Below, piece by piece: positions 1 through 5,764 of a stretch of 6,721 nt of DNA. The notes under the pieces were generated by a model. That model was given only the letters and a program-made list of their open reading frames with translations, was not told the origin of the DNA and ran no database searches. Numbering within the stretch: the first letter of the stretch is position 1; each line of letters opens with the position of its first letter. The stretch is from Lysobacterales bacterium. GTDB taxonomy: Bacteria; Pseudomonadota; Gammaproteobacteria; Xanthomonadales; Marinicellaceae. Position numbers and translations under genes: made by a program. The DNA is taken from the NCBI GenBank assembly GCA_027083915.1, contig JALWML010000141.1:1-6721 (forward strand). Reading direction: 5' to 3'.

Positions 1-43
1 GTAGTAACTACATTATATCAAATTGGGTGCAGAATCAGGTCAT

Positions 44-478
44 TTATTCAAATCCTTTTTTGTTAACGGGACAGTAGTGATTTGAAATATAGTTTTCTGT
101 AATCTCAACTTGGTTTTTTAAATTATCATAATCCATGGTATAAACCCCATTAGATGATAAACCTGAGTAATCTTTATTGGGTTTAAAGAATGAATTAAAC
201 TTGAAAGAATTATCTAATTTACATAGGCTTCTTTCATGACTGGTGGGTATATGAATTTTATTAATTAAATTAGACTTATTATTATAATAATCAGTTAATA
301 TTTTTGTATCTTTGCATGATTTAACAAGTTGTATAAAGTCTTGAGAGTCTTCTTTTTTTAAATAAGGGTTTATAATCCTATTTTCGAGGTTTATATAAAA
401 CTCAACTAAGCCAAGTCTACCTTTTTGATATTTTTCCTTTTTAAACCACGATTTAACACCGTTTTTAATTTTACTCAT
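44..478 (-). CDS. Hypothetical protein coupled to the integrase gene
   Basis: This 144-residue protein belongs to no family I recognise. It is rich in Lys, Asn, Ser and Tyr, with a basic N-terminus (MSKIKNGVKSWFKKEK). It has no signal peptide, membrane segment or known catalytic motif, so it is probably soluble and cytoplasmic. Its ATG overlaps the integrase TGA as ATGA (475-478), which implies translational coupling to the integrase and supports this start. The coupling suggests it belongs to the same mobile element. An accessory role in recombination, or simple cargo status, would both fit, but nothing in the sequence decides. The 43 bases beyond its stop, up to the window edge, contain no further reading frame I can support. 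Confidence 0.7.
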   Translation of the reverse strand: MSKIKNGVKSWFKKEKYQKGRLGLVEFYINLENRIINPYLKKEDSQDFIQLVKSCKDTKILTDYYNNKSNLINKIHIPTSHERSLCKLDNSFKFNSFFKPNKDYSGLSSNGVYTMDYDNLKNQVEITENYISNHYCPVNKKGFE

Positions 479-1692
479 AACTTAGCCACATTAGTTTGTT
501 TTGTATTGATTGGTATTATTTTACCATTGGCATTTTCAATAAACCCTGACCAGTCATTCATCATTTTAGTTCTATCAATCATATATTCAGCCTTGTTATA
601 ACGGGCTTCTACTTTGTTTTTTGTTTCGTGGCTTAATTGCTTTTCTACTACTTGCCTTTTATATCCCAATTCTCTAAGCGTGGTACTGGCAAGGTGTCTA
701 AAGCCATGAACTGTGGTTCTGCCCTTCCATCCTAAGCGGTATAAGGCAAAAAGCATGGCATTGTTAGAGAAGGGTTTTAATTCAGGTTGTTTGGTAGATG
801 CAAAAATGTATTTATATTGTCCTGTAATGGGGAGTAAATCTTTTAAAATTTGTATAACCTTATCGCTCATTGGTACAAGGTGTTCACGTTTCATTTTCAT
901 TAAATGTTTTGGTACGATTAATAAATGGTTTTCAAAGTCGATACAATCCCACGTTAAAAAACGAATCTCACTTGTGCGTAAAAAAGTATGTAAGGCAAGT
1001 ATTAACCCCGTTTTGGTTGTTGGTTCTGACTCTAGTGAATCTATGCTTTTAACCAGTTCGGGCAACTCTTCAACTTTGATATGATTGAAATTTTTTGAGG
1101 TGTGTTCTTTTAAAACTATTTCCAGCCCTTCAACTGGATTAGATGCGATTAAATCTTTTGCCTTTGCAAAGATAAAAATATTATTACACCGTTGTCTAAT
1201 TTTGCTTAGTTGTTCAAGTGAACCACGTTTTTCAATAACCTTTAATACTTTGGTTATTTCTACGGATTTAATATTTTCAATTGGCTTGTCACCAATATGA
1301 TTAATTATATTATCCTCAAGCGAACGCCACACCTTTTGAGCGTGTTTATCTGACCATTTACGTTTTTTAGTTTCATACCATGCACGGGCAATATTTTTAA
1401 ATGAAGTTGTACCTTTAGCCACCGCCTTTGCTTTTTTTCTCACTTCGCTAGGGTCGATACCATTAGCAACCATTGATTTTGCTTCAAATGCTTTAATACG
1501 TGCCTGTGCAAGCGAAATATAAGGAAAGACACCTAAAGCTAGGGTTTTTTGTTTACCGTTGTAACGATAGCTTAAACGCCAATATTTTGAACCGTTCGGA
1601 TAGATGGTTATATTTAATCCTTTACCATCAGTCAATTTGTAAATTTTGTCTTTTGGTTTAGCATTGTTTAATTGCAGTTTAGTTAGCTTCAT
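475..1692 (-). CDS. Tyrosine-type site-specific integrase, P4/DUF4102 family
   Basis: A 405-residue tyrosine recombinase that integrates and excises a genomic island or prophage-like element. Residues 1-85 form the arm-DNA-binding DUF4102-type domain (LTDGKGLNITIYPNGSKYW, then LALGVFPYISLAQAR). Residues about 95-185 form the core-binding SAM-like domain, and residues about 205-385 the catalytic domain. The catalytic residues are all visible: Arg239 (FLRTSEIR), a Lys near 266-268 (MKMKREHLVP), His329 and Arg332 (HGFRH), His355 (QLSH) and Tyr365 (EARY). The length is normal for the family and there is no break. I chose Met at 1692 because the family N-terminus is MKLTxxQ. The longer frame from 1734 would translate the direct repeats at 1712-1734 as LVQLLVH, which is not family sequence. 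The gene is probably intact and active. Confidence 0.96.
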   Translation of the reverse strand: MKLTKLQLNNAKPKDKIYKLTDGKGLNITIYPNGSKYWRLSYRYNGKQKTLALGVFPYISLAQARIKAFEAKSMVANGIDPSEVRKKAKAVAKGTTSFKNIARAWYETKKRKWSDKHAQKVWRSLEDNIINHIGDKPIENIKSVEITKVLKVIEKRGSLEQLSKIRQRCNNIFIFAKAKDLIASNPVEGLEIVLKEHTSKNFNHIKVEELPELVKSIDSLESEPTTKTGLILALHTFLRTSEIRFLTWDCIDFENHLLIVPKHLMKMKREHLVPMSDKVIQILKDLLPITGQYKYIFASTKQPELKPFSNNAMLFALYRLGWKGRTTVHGFRHLASTTLRELGYKRQVVEKQLSHETKNKVEARYNKAEYMIDRTKMMNDWSGFIENANGKIIPINTKQTNVAKL

Positions 1693-1711
1693 TGAAACAG
1701 TTACTTTAAAA

Positions 1712-1734
1712 TGTACCAACAATTGTACCAACAA
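1712..1734 (-). repeat. Paired direct repeats upstream of the integrase gene
   Basis: On the minus strand two identical 11-bp copies of TTGTTGGTACA (1712-1722 and 1724-1734) are separated by one base. They begin 20 bp upstream of the integrase start. Short direct repeats near the int start are typical of arm-type binding sites for P4-type integrases or their excisionase partners, and they could also allow autoregulation. The repeat is seen directly; the binding role is inference. Confidence 0.6.
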
Positions 1735-1845
1735 ATATAGTGAGTTGTAAAGAACTCTTTTGAAACCTTATGATATAAACAATTACGCTATATCTAGCTT
1801 TTAGGCGGTTTTTATGGTGTTTTATGAAAGCTAATAAGTCCGTAG

Positions 1846-1867
1846 TTAGACTCCGAGACCGGCACCA
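1846..1867 (+). other. tRNA 3'-end-like fragment, candidate attachment site
   Basis: The sequence TTAGACTCCGAGACC followed by GGCACCA and a run of T resembles the T-loop, acceptor strand and CCA of a tRNA gene; an ACCGGCACCA end occurs in several gammaproteobacterial leucine tRNAs. No matching tRNA body lies upstream, and the T-loop/T-stem spacing is about one base short of a real tRNA, so this is not a functional gene. P4-type integrases commonly insert at tRNA 3' ends and leave a duplicated 3' fragment at the far end. The fragment lies about 155 bp upstream of the integrase start. Its orientation puts the island to the left and host DNA to the right. The core length cannot be set without the partner site. 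Confidence 0.42.
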
Positions 1868-1896
1868 TTTTTTGGTTATATCACTTCATTAGCTTC

Positions 1897-2160
1897 CAAT
1901 CTCAATCCAAAAAAATTAATCATTTATGGTATATAAACTCATATTTTGTTTGAATTGACCTTGAAAGCTACTAAAGCAATCTAATCCAAAAAACCACGGT
2001 TATAATAGAATCAATCTTAGTCTTAAAAAAGCACTCATTTATGGTATATATAATCGTATTTTATTAAAACCAACCTTGAGCATTTCTAAAGCAATCTAAT
2101 CCAAAAAAACCATGATTAGAACCGAAATCAAACAAATCACTTAAAAAAGAATCATTTGTA
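1897..2160. repeat. Imperfect tandem repeat with a period of about 115 bp
   Basis: This stretch without a gene is dominated by a degenerate tandem repeat. CATTTATGGTATATA occurs at 1921-1935 and 2036-2050. AAAGCAATCTAATCCAAAAA occurs from 1973 and again from 2088, the same 115-bp offset. A partial copy precedes them (CAATCTCAATCCAAAAAAA from 1897) and a third CATTT follows at 2153 after another TTAAAAAAG. The unit is strongly AT-rich. I see no ORF, hairpin ladder or CRISPR-like spacing. It may be a decayed duplication, a replication or partition iteron-like region, or a remnant of repeated insertion; none of these is proven. Confidence 0.75.
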
Positions 2161-2179
2161 CAACAACAAACTTATTTAT

Positions 2180-2461
2180 TCATGAGCTGTTTTTACAATG
2201 GGTGTCCTTGTATTTTCTTTGTATTTTCTTGAAATTTTTACCATCTTGGGCAGTTGTTAAGTGATCCTTGACAACTGAATCTTGGCTTAACTCCTTGTCT
2301 TCAAAGATTTTTATTATATGGTCACTGATGTTTTGTTTCGAGGTGTCAAAAAGTTCAGCTAATTGGTTTTGACTCATCCACACATTACCATCTTTAGCAA
2401 AAAGAGAGACCGATGATTTGCCGTCCTGTGTGTTGTAAATGATTATTTGATTTTCTGACAT
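2180..2461 (-). pseudogene. Truncated RhuM-family protein
   Basis: The first 77 or so of 93 residues match the N-terminus of the RhuM family (full members are about 330 residues): IIIYNTQDGKSSVSL, then VWMSQNQLAELFDTSKQNIS followed by HIIKIFEDKEL and DSVVKDHLTTAQDGKNF. This part carries the helix-turn-helix-like segment around residues 28-50. After DGKNF the expected YNLDVIISVGYRV core is absent. Instead there is a basic tail ending at a stop, and neither other frame restores the family sequence. The break coincides with an 11-bp near-tandem repeat (GAAAATACAAA/GAAAATACAAG in the minus strand). RhuM genes are common in mobile islands. I see no good ribosome binding site. A shortened but still expressed DNA-binding peptide cannot be excluded. 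Confidence 0.75.
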
Positions 2462-2606
2462 GATTTAGCATTAATACATCTAGGTAGAATAATTATAATC
2501 AAACACTGAAAAATAACAATACAATAATCTTACTCATTTCTTAAAGCATCGCATAGAGCTTCACCTTAGGAACTTTATGTTACGAGGTGATGTCTATTAA
2601 ACCTCA

Positions 2607-3392
2607 TTAACAAATTTCAAAAGTATCCGCATCGAGAAATGCAGGAAAGTCTTTCTTGAATTTATTTAAGGTTGAGAAATCTAGTTCAACACTGATAATT
2701 TGTTGCTGATTATCCTCGGCAAAAATTATATTTTTGCCGACAAAATCAACAATACTCGTGCCGCCAGAATGTGTTGTGCCATGTCCATCAATGCCAACTC
2801 GATTGACACCGATCACATAGGCTTGATTTTCTATGGCTCGTGCTTTGAGTAATATATCCCAAATAGCTCGTCTTGCATCTGGCCAATTCGCCACATTTAT
2901 CAATAAATCGTAATCCTGTTTATTTCTTGACCAGACAGGAAAACGTAAATCATAACAAATCTGTGGCAATATTTTAATGCCTTTGAGTTCAAATATTTTC
3001 CGCTCAGTTCCTTGTGCAACAAAGTCTCCTTCTTTGCCTAATCTGAATAAATGCCGTTTATCGTAATATTCAACCGAACCATTGGCTGACACCCAATAAA
3101 AACGATTGACTTTTTTATCGCCTTGTTTCACAAAAACTGTGCCTGCTACCACGCAGTTATATTTTTTTGCCATGCGTTTTAACCAAAGCACATCTTTGCC
3201 ACCACTTTCAGGTTCTTGAATATTTTTATCTTCAATGCAAAATCCTGTGGAAAATGTTTCTGGTAATAACATTAAATCAACTTTATTATTCTGAAAAAAT
3301 TCATGTAACATTTTTTCTAAAGTGGCAAAATTAGTTTTTTTATCTAGCCATTGAATATCGTACTGAAGGGCGGCTATTTTTAAAGTTGACAT
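2607..3392 (-). CDS. yafV: Omega-amidase, nitrilase superfamily (YafV-like)
   Basis: A 261-residue cytoplasmic C-N hydrolase of normal family length. The nitrilase triad is complete: Glu45 (LLPETFSTGF), Lys112 (YYDKRHLF) and Cys146 (QICYDLRFPVW). The DLRFPVWSRN, NVANWPDARR and IGVNRVGIDG segments are typical of YafV/Nit2-type omega-amidases, which hydrolyse 2-oxoglutaramate (and 2-oxosuccinamate) to the 2-oxo dicarboxylate and ammonia. The start overlaps the 3' end of the upstream aminotransferase gene by 13 bp, so translation is probably coupled; its own ribosome binding site is weak. The pairing supports omega-amidase over a general nitrilase, because the transaminase would generate the oxo-amide substrate when glutamine is the amino donor. 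A weak inverted repeat at 2579-2611 overlaps the stop but lacks a T run. Confidence 0.94.
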   Translation of the reverse strand: MSTLKIAALQYDIQWLDKKTNFATLEKMLHEFFQNNKVDLMLLPETFSTGFCIEDKNIQEPESGGKDVLWLKRMAKKYNCVVAGTVFVKQGDKKVNRFYWVSANGSVEYYDKRHLFRLGKEGDFVAQGTERKIFELKGIKILPQICYDLRFPVWSRNKQDYDLLINVANWPDARRAIWDILLKARAIENQAYVIGVNRVGIDGHGTTHSGGTSIVDFVGKNIIFAEDNQQQIISVELDFSTLNKFKKDFPAFLDADTFEIC

Positions 3393-4567
3393 AATATTTC
3401 TGCTGCTTTTTGTAAGGTTTTGTCATATTTAGCAAAGCACAAACGCACAACCTTATTGTTTTCATGATAATTGGCTAACTTATCTGCCTGATAAAAAGGG
3501 CTCAATGGAATTGCCGCTACACCTATTTCTTGCGTAAGCCAATGACAAAATTCTCGATCATTCAATTCTGATACATTTGAATAATCCAACAATAAAAAAT
3601 AAGTGCCTTGGCAAGGTAAAACCTTAAACCGTGATTTTTCTAATGCTTTGACTAACACGTCTCTTTTTTGTTGGTAAAATTCGGCTAACTCGCCAATATG
3701 ATTGGGCTGGTTTTTTAACATTGAAGCAATCGCATATTGTGCTGGCGTAAAAGAACAAAAGGTCACATATTGATGAATCTTTCTAAATTCAACCGTCAAA
3801 TCAGTTGGAGCGACACAATAGCCGAGTTTCCAGCCTGTGCAATGAAATGTTTTACCAAAACTAGACACGACAAAGGCTCGCTTAAATAATTCAGGGTAGG
3901 ATAAGACGCTTTCATGACGCAACCCATCAAAAGTTATGTGCTCATAAACTTCATCGCTAATGACATAAAGGTTATGTTCAAGCACCAACTTCTGCAAGGT
4001 TATTAAATCACTTCGTGACAATAAAGTGCCCGTTGGATTATGTGGACTGTTAATTATAATTGCACGTGTCTTGTTATTAATAGTCTGCCGCACCAATGAC
4101 CAGTCAATAGCATAATCGGGTGTATTCATCGAGATATGCCGACAACGACCACCTGCTAATTCGACCGCAGGTTCATAGGAATCGTAAGCTGGATCAAATA
4201 CAATGACTTCATCATCCTGGCGAACAATAGTTTGAATCGCAACCCACAAAGCTTCGGTTGCACCTGATGTTACGGTAATATTATTCAAACTATCAACTTT
4301 ATTTTCTATCGACACATCTTTTTGATAGCGAATCTTTATCATTTCACCAATTTGTTCTAACAATTCTGGCAAACCTGATGAAGGACAATATTGATTCTTG
4401 CCTTCAGCGATGGCTTGATTGATTGCTGATTTGAGTAATTCTGGTGTATCAAATTCAGGGAAACCCTGAGATAAATTAATGGCTTTATATTGATGAGCCA
4501 TCATCGACATTTCAGTAAAAATACTGGTGCCAATATGAGGTAACTTAGTTTGAAAAGATGGTTTCAC
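3380..4567 (-). CDS. ybdL: PLP-dependent methionine/glutamine-type aminotransferase (YbdL-like)
   Basis: A 395-residue fold-type I aminotransferase of class I/II with normal length. Visible landmarks are the N-terminal NLSQGFPEFDTP (31-42), SGATEAL (101-107), the PLP-binding NSPHNPTG (173-180), ISDEVYEH (203-210), the Schiff-base Lys239 in SSFGKTFHCTGWKLGY, and the substrate-carboxylate Arg375 in VVRLCFAKYD. SSFGKTFH followed by TGWK is characteristic of the YbdL/kynurenine aminotransferase/glutamine transaminase K group, which favours methionine, glutamine and aromatic amino acids. With the overlapping omega-amidase gene downstream it probably aminates 2-oxo acids such as 4-methylthio-2-oxobutanoate, the last step of methionine salvage. 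The start codon is GTG at 4565-4567, supported by an AAGGGAAG ribosome binding site (4573-4580) five bases upstream. No clear -35/-10 pair is visible. Confidence 0.95.
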   Translation of the reverse strand: MKPSFQTKLPHIGTSIFTEMSMMAHQYKAINLSQGFPEFDTPELLKSAINQAIAEGKNQYCPSSGLPELLEQIGEMIKIRYQKDVSIENKVDSLNNITVTSGATEALWVAIQTIVRQDDEVIVFDPAYDSYEPAVELAGGRCRHISMNTPDYAIDWSLVRQTINNKTRAIIINSPHNPTGTLLSRSDLITLQKLVLEHNLYVISDEVYEHITFDGLRHESVLSYPELFKRAFVVSSFGKTFHCTGWKLGYCVAPTDLTVEFRKIHQYVTFCSFTPAQYAIASMLKNQPNHIGELAEFYQQKRDVLVKALEKSRFKVLPCQGTYFLLLDYSNVSELNDREFCHWLTQEIGVAAIPLSPFYQADKLANYHENNKVVRLCFAKYDKTLQKAAEILCQL

Positions 4568-4701
4568 TGTAACTTCCCTTATGTTTGTTTTAAAGAGTTA
4601 CTGTTTATTTTAATGGAGATTTGATGAAAATAGAAGGGTCTCTTGAATTATGTTTTATTGTTCATGATTAGAAATGAATGCAAAGACCTGCAATCCCAAC
4701 T

Positions 4702-4732
4702 GCACTCATACTAGTTTAGTCAGTATAAGTGC
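4702..4732 (-). terminator. Hairpin after the lipoprotein gene, possible terminator
   Basis: The arms GCACTCATACT (4702-4712) and AGTATAAGTGC (4722-4732) flank a 9-base loop. The one mismatch becomes a G-U pair in minus-strand RNA, so the stem is continuous there, which favours a transcript of the lipoprotein gene ending 25 bp upstream. There is no U tract after it, so it may instead be a 3'-end stabilising hairpin or a dispersed palindrome. Confidence 0.45.
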
Positions 4733-4757
4733 GATAAGGTTTTGCACGTTTCCTTTT

Positions 4758-5249
4758 TTACAACTGACCTATAAAGTCTCGTGCTATTTTAGTGGCTAAT
4801 TCTACGCTGTATGAGTTGCCATCGGTTGCGTTGACTTGGAATACGTGTTTGCCGGTCAAGATGTTGACTTGACCGATTTTTTTGTCTTGGAAGGCTTGTT
4901 TGCCAATGCCTTCTAATGGGATGCCATCTGCTCCTCGGTTGCGAATGCTTTTTGCTAGGACTTCTTTGCTGTTACCATCAAGTATTTCAAATTTAATATA
5001 ATGATTTTTGTCGGCAACTTTGAAGTTAAAAACACAGACTTCAGGACCATAAGGCTTGGATTTAGCTTTAATGTCTGTGGCACCTGTAAATTTATTTTTG
5101 ATGTAATCAGTGGTAATTAACTCACATGCAATAATTTTTTCTTGTGTTTCGCTAGTATCTCCTGCTGAGCAGCCGACTGTTGAAAGTATGAACACTAATA
5201 ACGAATAGTGTATAGCTCCTGCGATAAGTGACTGGTTAGATTTCTTCAT
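4758..5249 (-). CDS. Predicted small lipoprotein of unknown function
   Basis: A 163-residue exported protein. Residues 1-26 form a lipoprotein signal (basic MKKSNQ, hydrophobic YSLLVFILS), followed by a lipobox-like TVGC with Cys27. Ser at +2 fits outer-membrane sorting. The mature part is a small globular domain with two further cysteines, Cys42 (ACELIT) and Cys72 (EVCVFNF), that could form a disulphide. The layout ACELIT, central C-V-F, and a later GIGKQAF recalls small periplasmic or lipoprotein domains of the DUF3558-like kind, but I cannot assign a family securely. The start is firm: an AGGAG site (5256-5260) lies six bases upstream. A perfect palindrome at 5299-5314 precedes the gene. 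The terminator at 5424-5454 separates it from the repeat-protein gene, so it is probably its own transcription unit. Confidence 0.85.
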   Translation of the reverse strand: MKKSNQSLIAGAIHYSLLVFILSTVGCSAGDTSETQEKIIACELITTDYIKNKFTGATDIKAKSKPYGPEVCVFNFKVADKNHYIKFEILDGNSKEVLAKSIRNRGADGIPLEGIGKQAFQDKKIGQVNILTGKHVFQVNATDGNSYSVELATKIARDFIGQL

Positions 5250-5298
5250 TTTTTACTCCTATAAAATAATTTTGTGTATTCAGTATAGAAGTTTTTTC

Positions 5299-5314
5299 CC
5301 TCAGACTTCTGAGG
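5299..5314. promoter_or_regulatory. Perfect 7-2-7 palindrome upstream of the lipoprotein gene
   Basis: CCTCAGA-CT-TCTGAGG is a perfect inverted repeat about 50 bp upstream of the lipoprotein start. A minus-strand TATACT (5283-5288) lies 10 bp downstream of it and could be a -10 element, which would put the palindrome over the -35 region as an operator. No good -35 is visible. On neither strand is the stem followed by a T run, so it is not an intrinsic terminator. Confidence 0.45.
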
Positions 5315-5423
5315 ATAGTCTTAGTAAGTTCTTATATTTGTTTGATTTTTGGGTTTTTTAGTATAAAGGGTATAGATTGGCTGTATTTTCATTTGAGGAT
5401 GGCTGAATTTAAAGCACAAGAAT

Positions 5424-5454
5424 CCTAAGGTTGAGTGGTCTGCTCAACCTTAGG
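5424..5454 (-). terminator. Intrinsic terminator after the repeat-protein gene
   Basis: A perfect 12-bp inverted repeat, CCTAAGGTTGAG (5424-5435) and CTCAACCTTAGG (5443-5454), encloses a 7-base loop. It begins 16 bp past the stop of the nonapeptide-repeat gene and is followed in the minus strand by the T-rich ATTCTTGTGCTTT. It probably ends the two-gene transcript that starts at the DUF6502-like gene. Confidence 0.75.
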
Positions 5455-5470
5455 TTATTACCAATAGTGC

Positions 5471-5761
5471 TTATTTAGTAGGTATTATTTGGCAATAAGT
5501 TGTGTATTCTGTACCATCAGAACCTACTTTGTTTTCAGTTCCGTCAGAACCTACTTTGTTTCCAGTTCCGTCACCACCGATTTTATTTTCAGTGCCGTCA
5601 GAGCCTACTTTGTTTTCAGTTCCATCACCACCGATTTTATTTCCAGTCCCATCTCCACCTACTGTTATACACACTTGAGATTGTACACCTGTTCCATCAC
5701 CACCAACAGAATATACATTTGTTGATAAGATTATTGCTAAAGCTATTACTAATTTTTTCAT
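5471..5761 (-). CDS. Small secreted protein made of nonapeptide repeats
   Basis: A 96-residue protein with a clear signal peptide (MKKLVIALAIILSTNVYS) and a likely cut after VYS at residue 18. The mature protein, about 78 residues, is nearly all repeat: one copy VGGDGTGVQ at 19-27, a linker with Cys31, then six contiguous nonapeptides at 34-87 with consensus [VI]-G-[GS]-D-G-T-[EG]-N-K, then TYCQIIPTK with Cys90. The two cysteines bracket the repeat block and could form a disulphide. The pattern recalls the calcium-binding RTX nonapeptide GGxGxDxxx, but the sixth-position Asp is Glu or Gly here, so calcium binding is uncertain. The start lies 3 bp after the stop of the DUF6502-like gene, with a weak GAGA ribosome site inside that gene, which suggests coupling. 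I know no family for it. Confidence 0.85.
   Translation of the reverse strand: MKKLVIALAIILSTNVYSVGGDGTGVQSQVCITVGGDGTGNKIGGDGTENKVGSDGTENKIGGDGTGNKVGSDGTENKVGSDGTEYTTYCQIIPTK
5501..5662 (-). repeat. Six 27-bp in-frame tandem repeats
   Basis: Six contiguous 27-bp units encode the nonapeptide block; a seventh, isolated copy is at 5681-5707. The unit types alternate (IGGDGT[EG]NK, VGSDGTENK, twice), which suggests that a 54-bp double unit was duplicated. The two VGSDGTENK copies in the middle differ at three synonymous third positions and at no amino acid. Confidence 0.95.
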
Positions 5762-5764
5762 GAT

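Noticed and set aside
713..1300. Plus-strand reading frames inside the integrase gene
   Set aside because: They are antisense to a well conserved integrase with complete catalytic residues and show no family features.
1693..1734. N-terminal extension of the integrase from the ATG at 1734
   Set aside because: The added 14 residues come from translating the direct repeats at 1712-1734 and are not family sequence; MKLTKLQ at 1692 is the usual integrase N-terminus.
1768..1867. Complete tRNA gene ending at the CCA
   Set aside because: No matching 5' acceptor strand, D arm or anticodon arm lies upstream, and the T-arm spacing is wrong, so only a 3' fragment is supported.
2579..2611. Terminator for the aminotransferase/omega-amidase operon
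   Set aside because: The inverted repeat has only a 5-bp core (GAGGT/ACCTC) with a 12-base loop and no T run on the minus strand, so I did not call it.
5501..5662. CRISPR array
   Set aside because: The 27-bp units are contiguous, in frame and without unique spacers; they encode a peptide repeat.
5501..5662. Genuine RTX calcium-binding repeats
   Set aside because: The nonapeptide has the GGxG start, but the key Asp at position six is Glu or Gly throughout, so an RTX assignment is not justified.
5489..5763. Plus-strand reading frames opposite the repeat protein
   Set aside because: They are open only because the opposite strand is repetitive; the minus frame has a signal peptide, a balanced repeat and synonymous variation.
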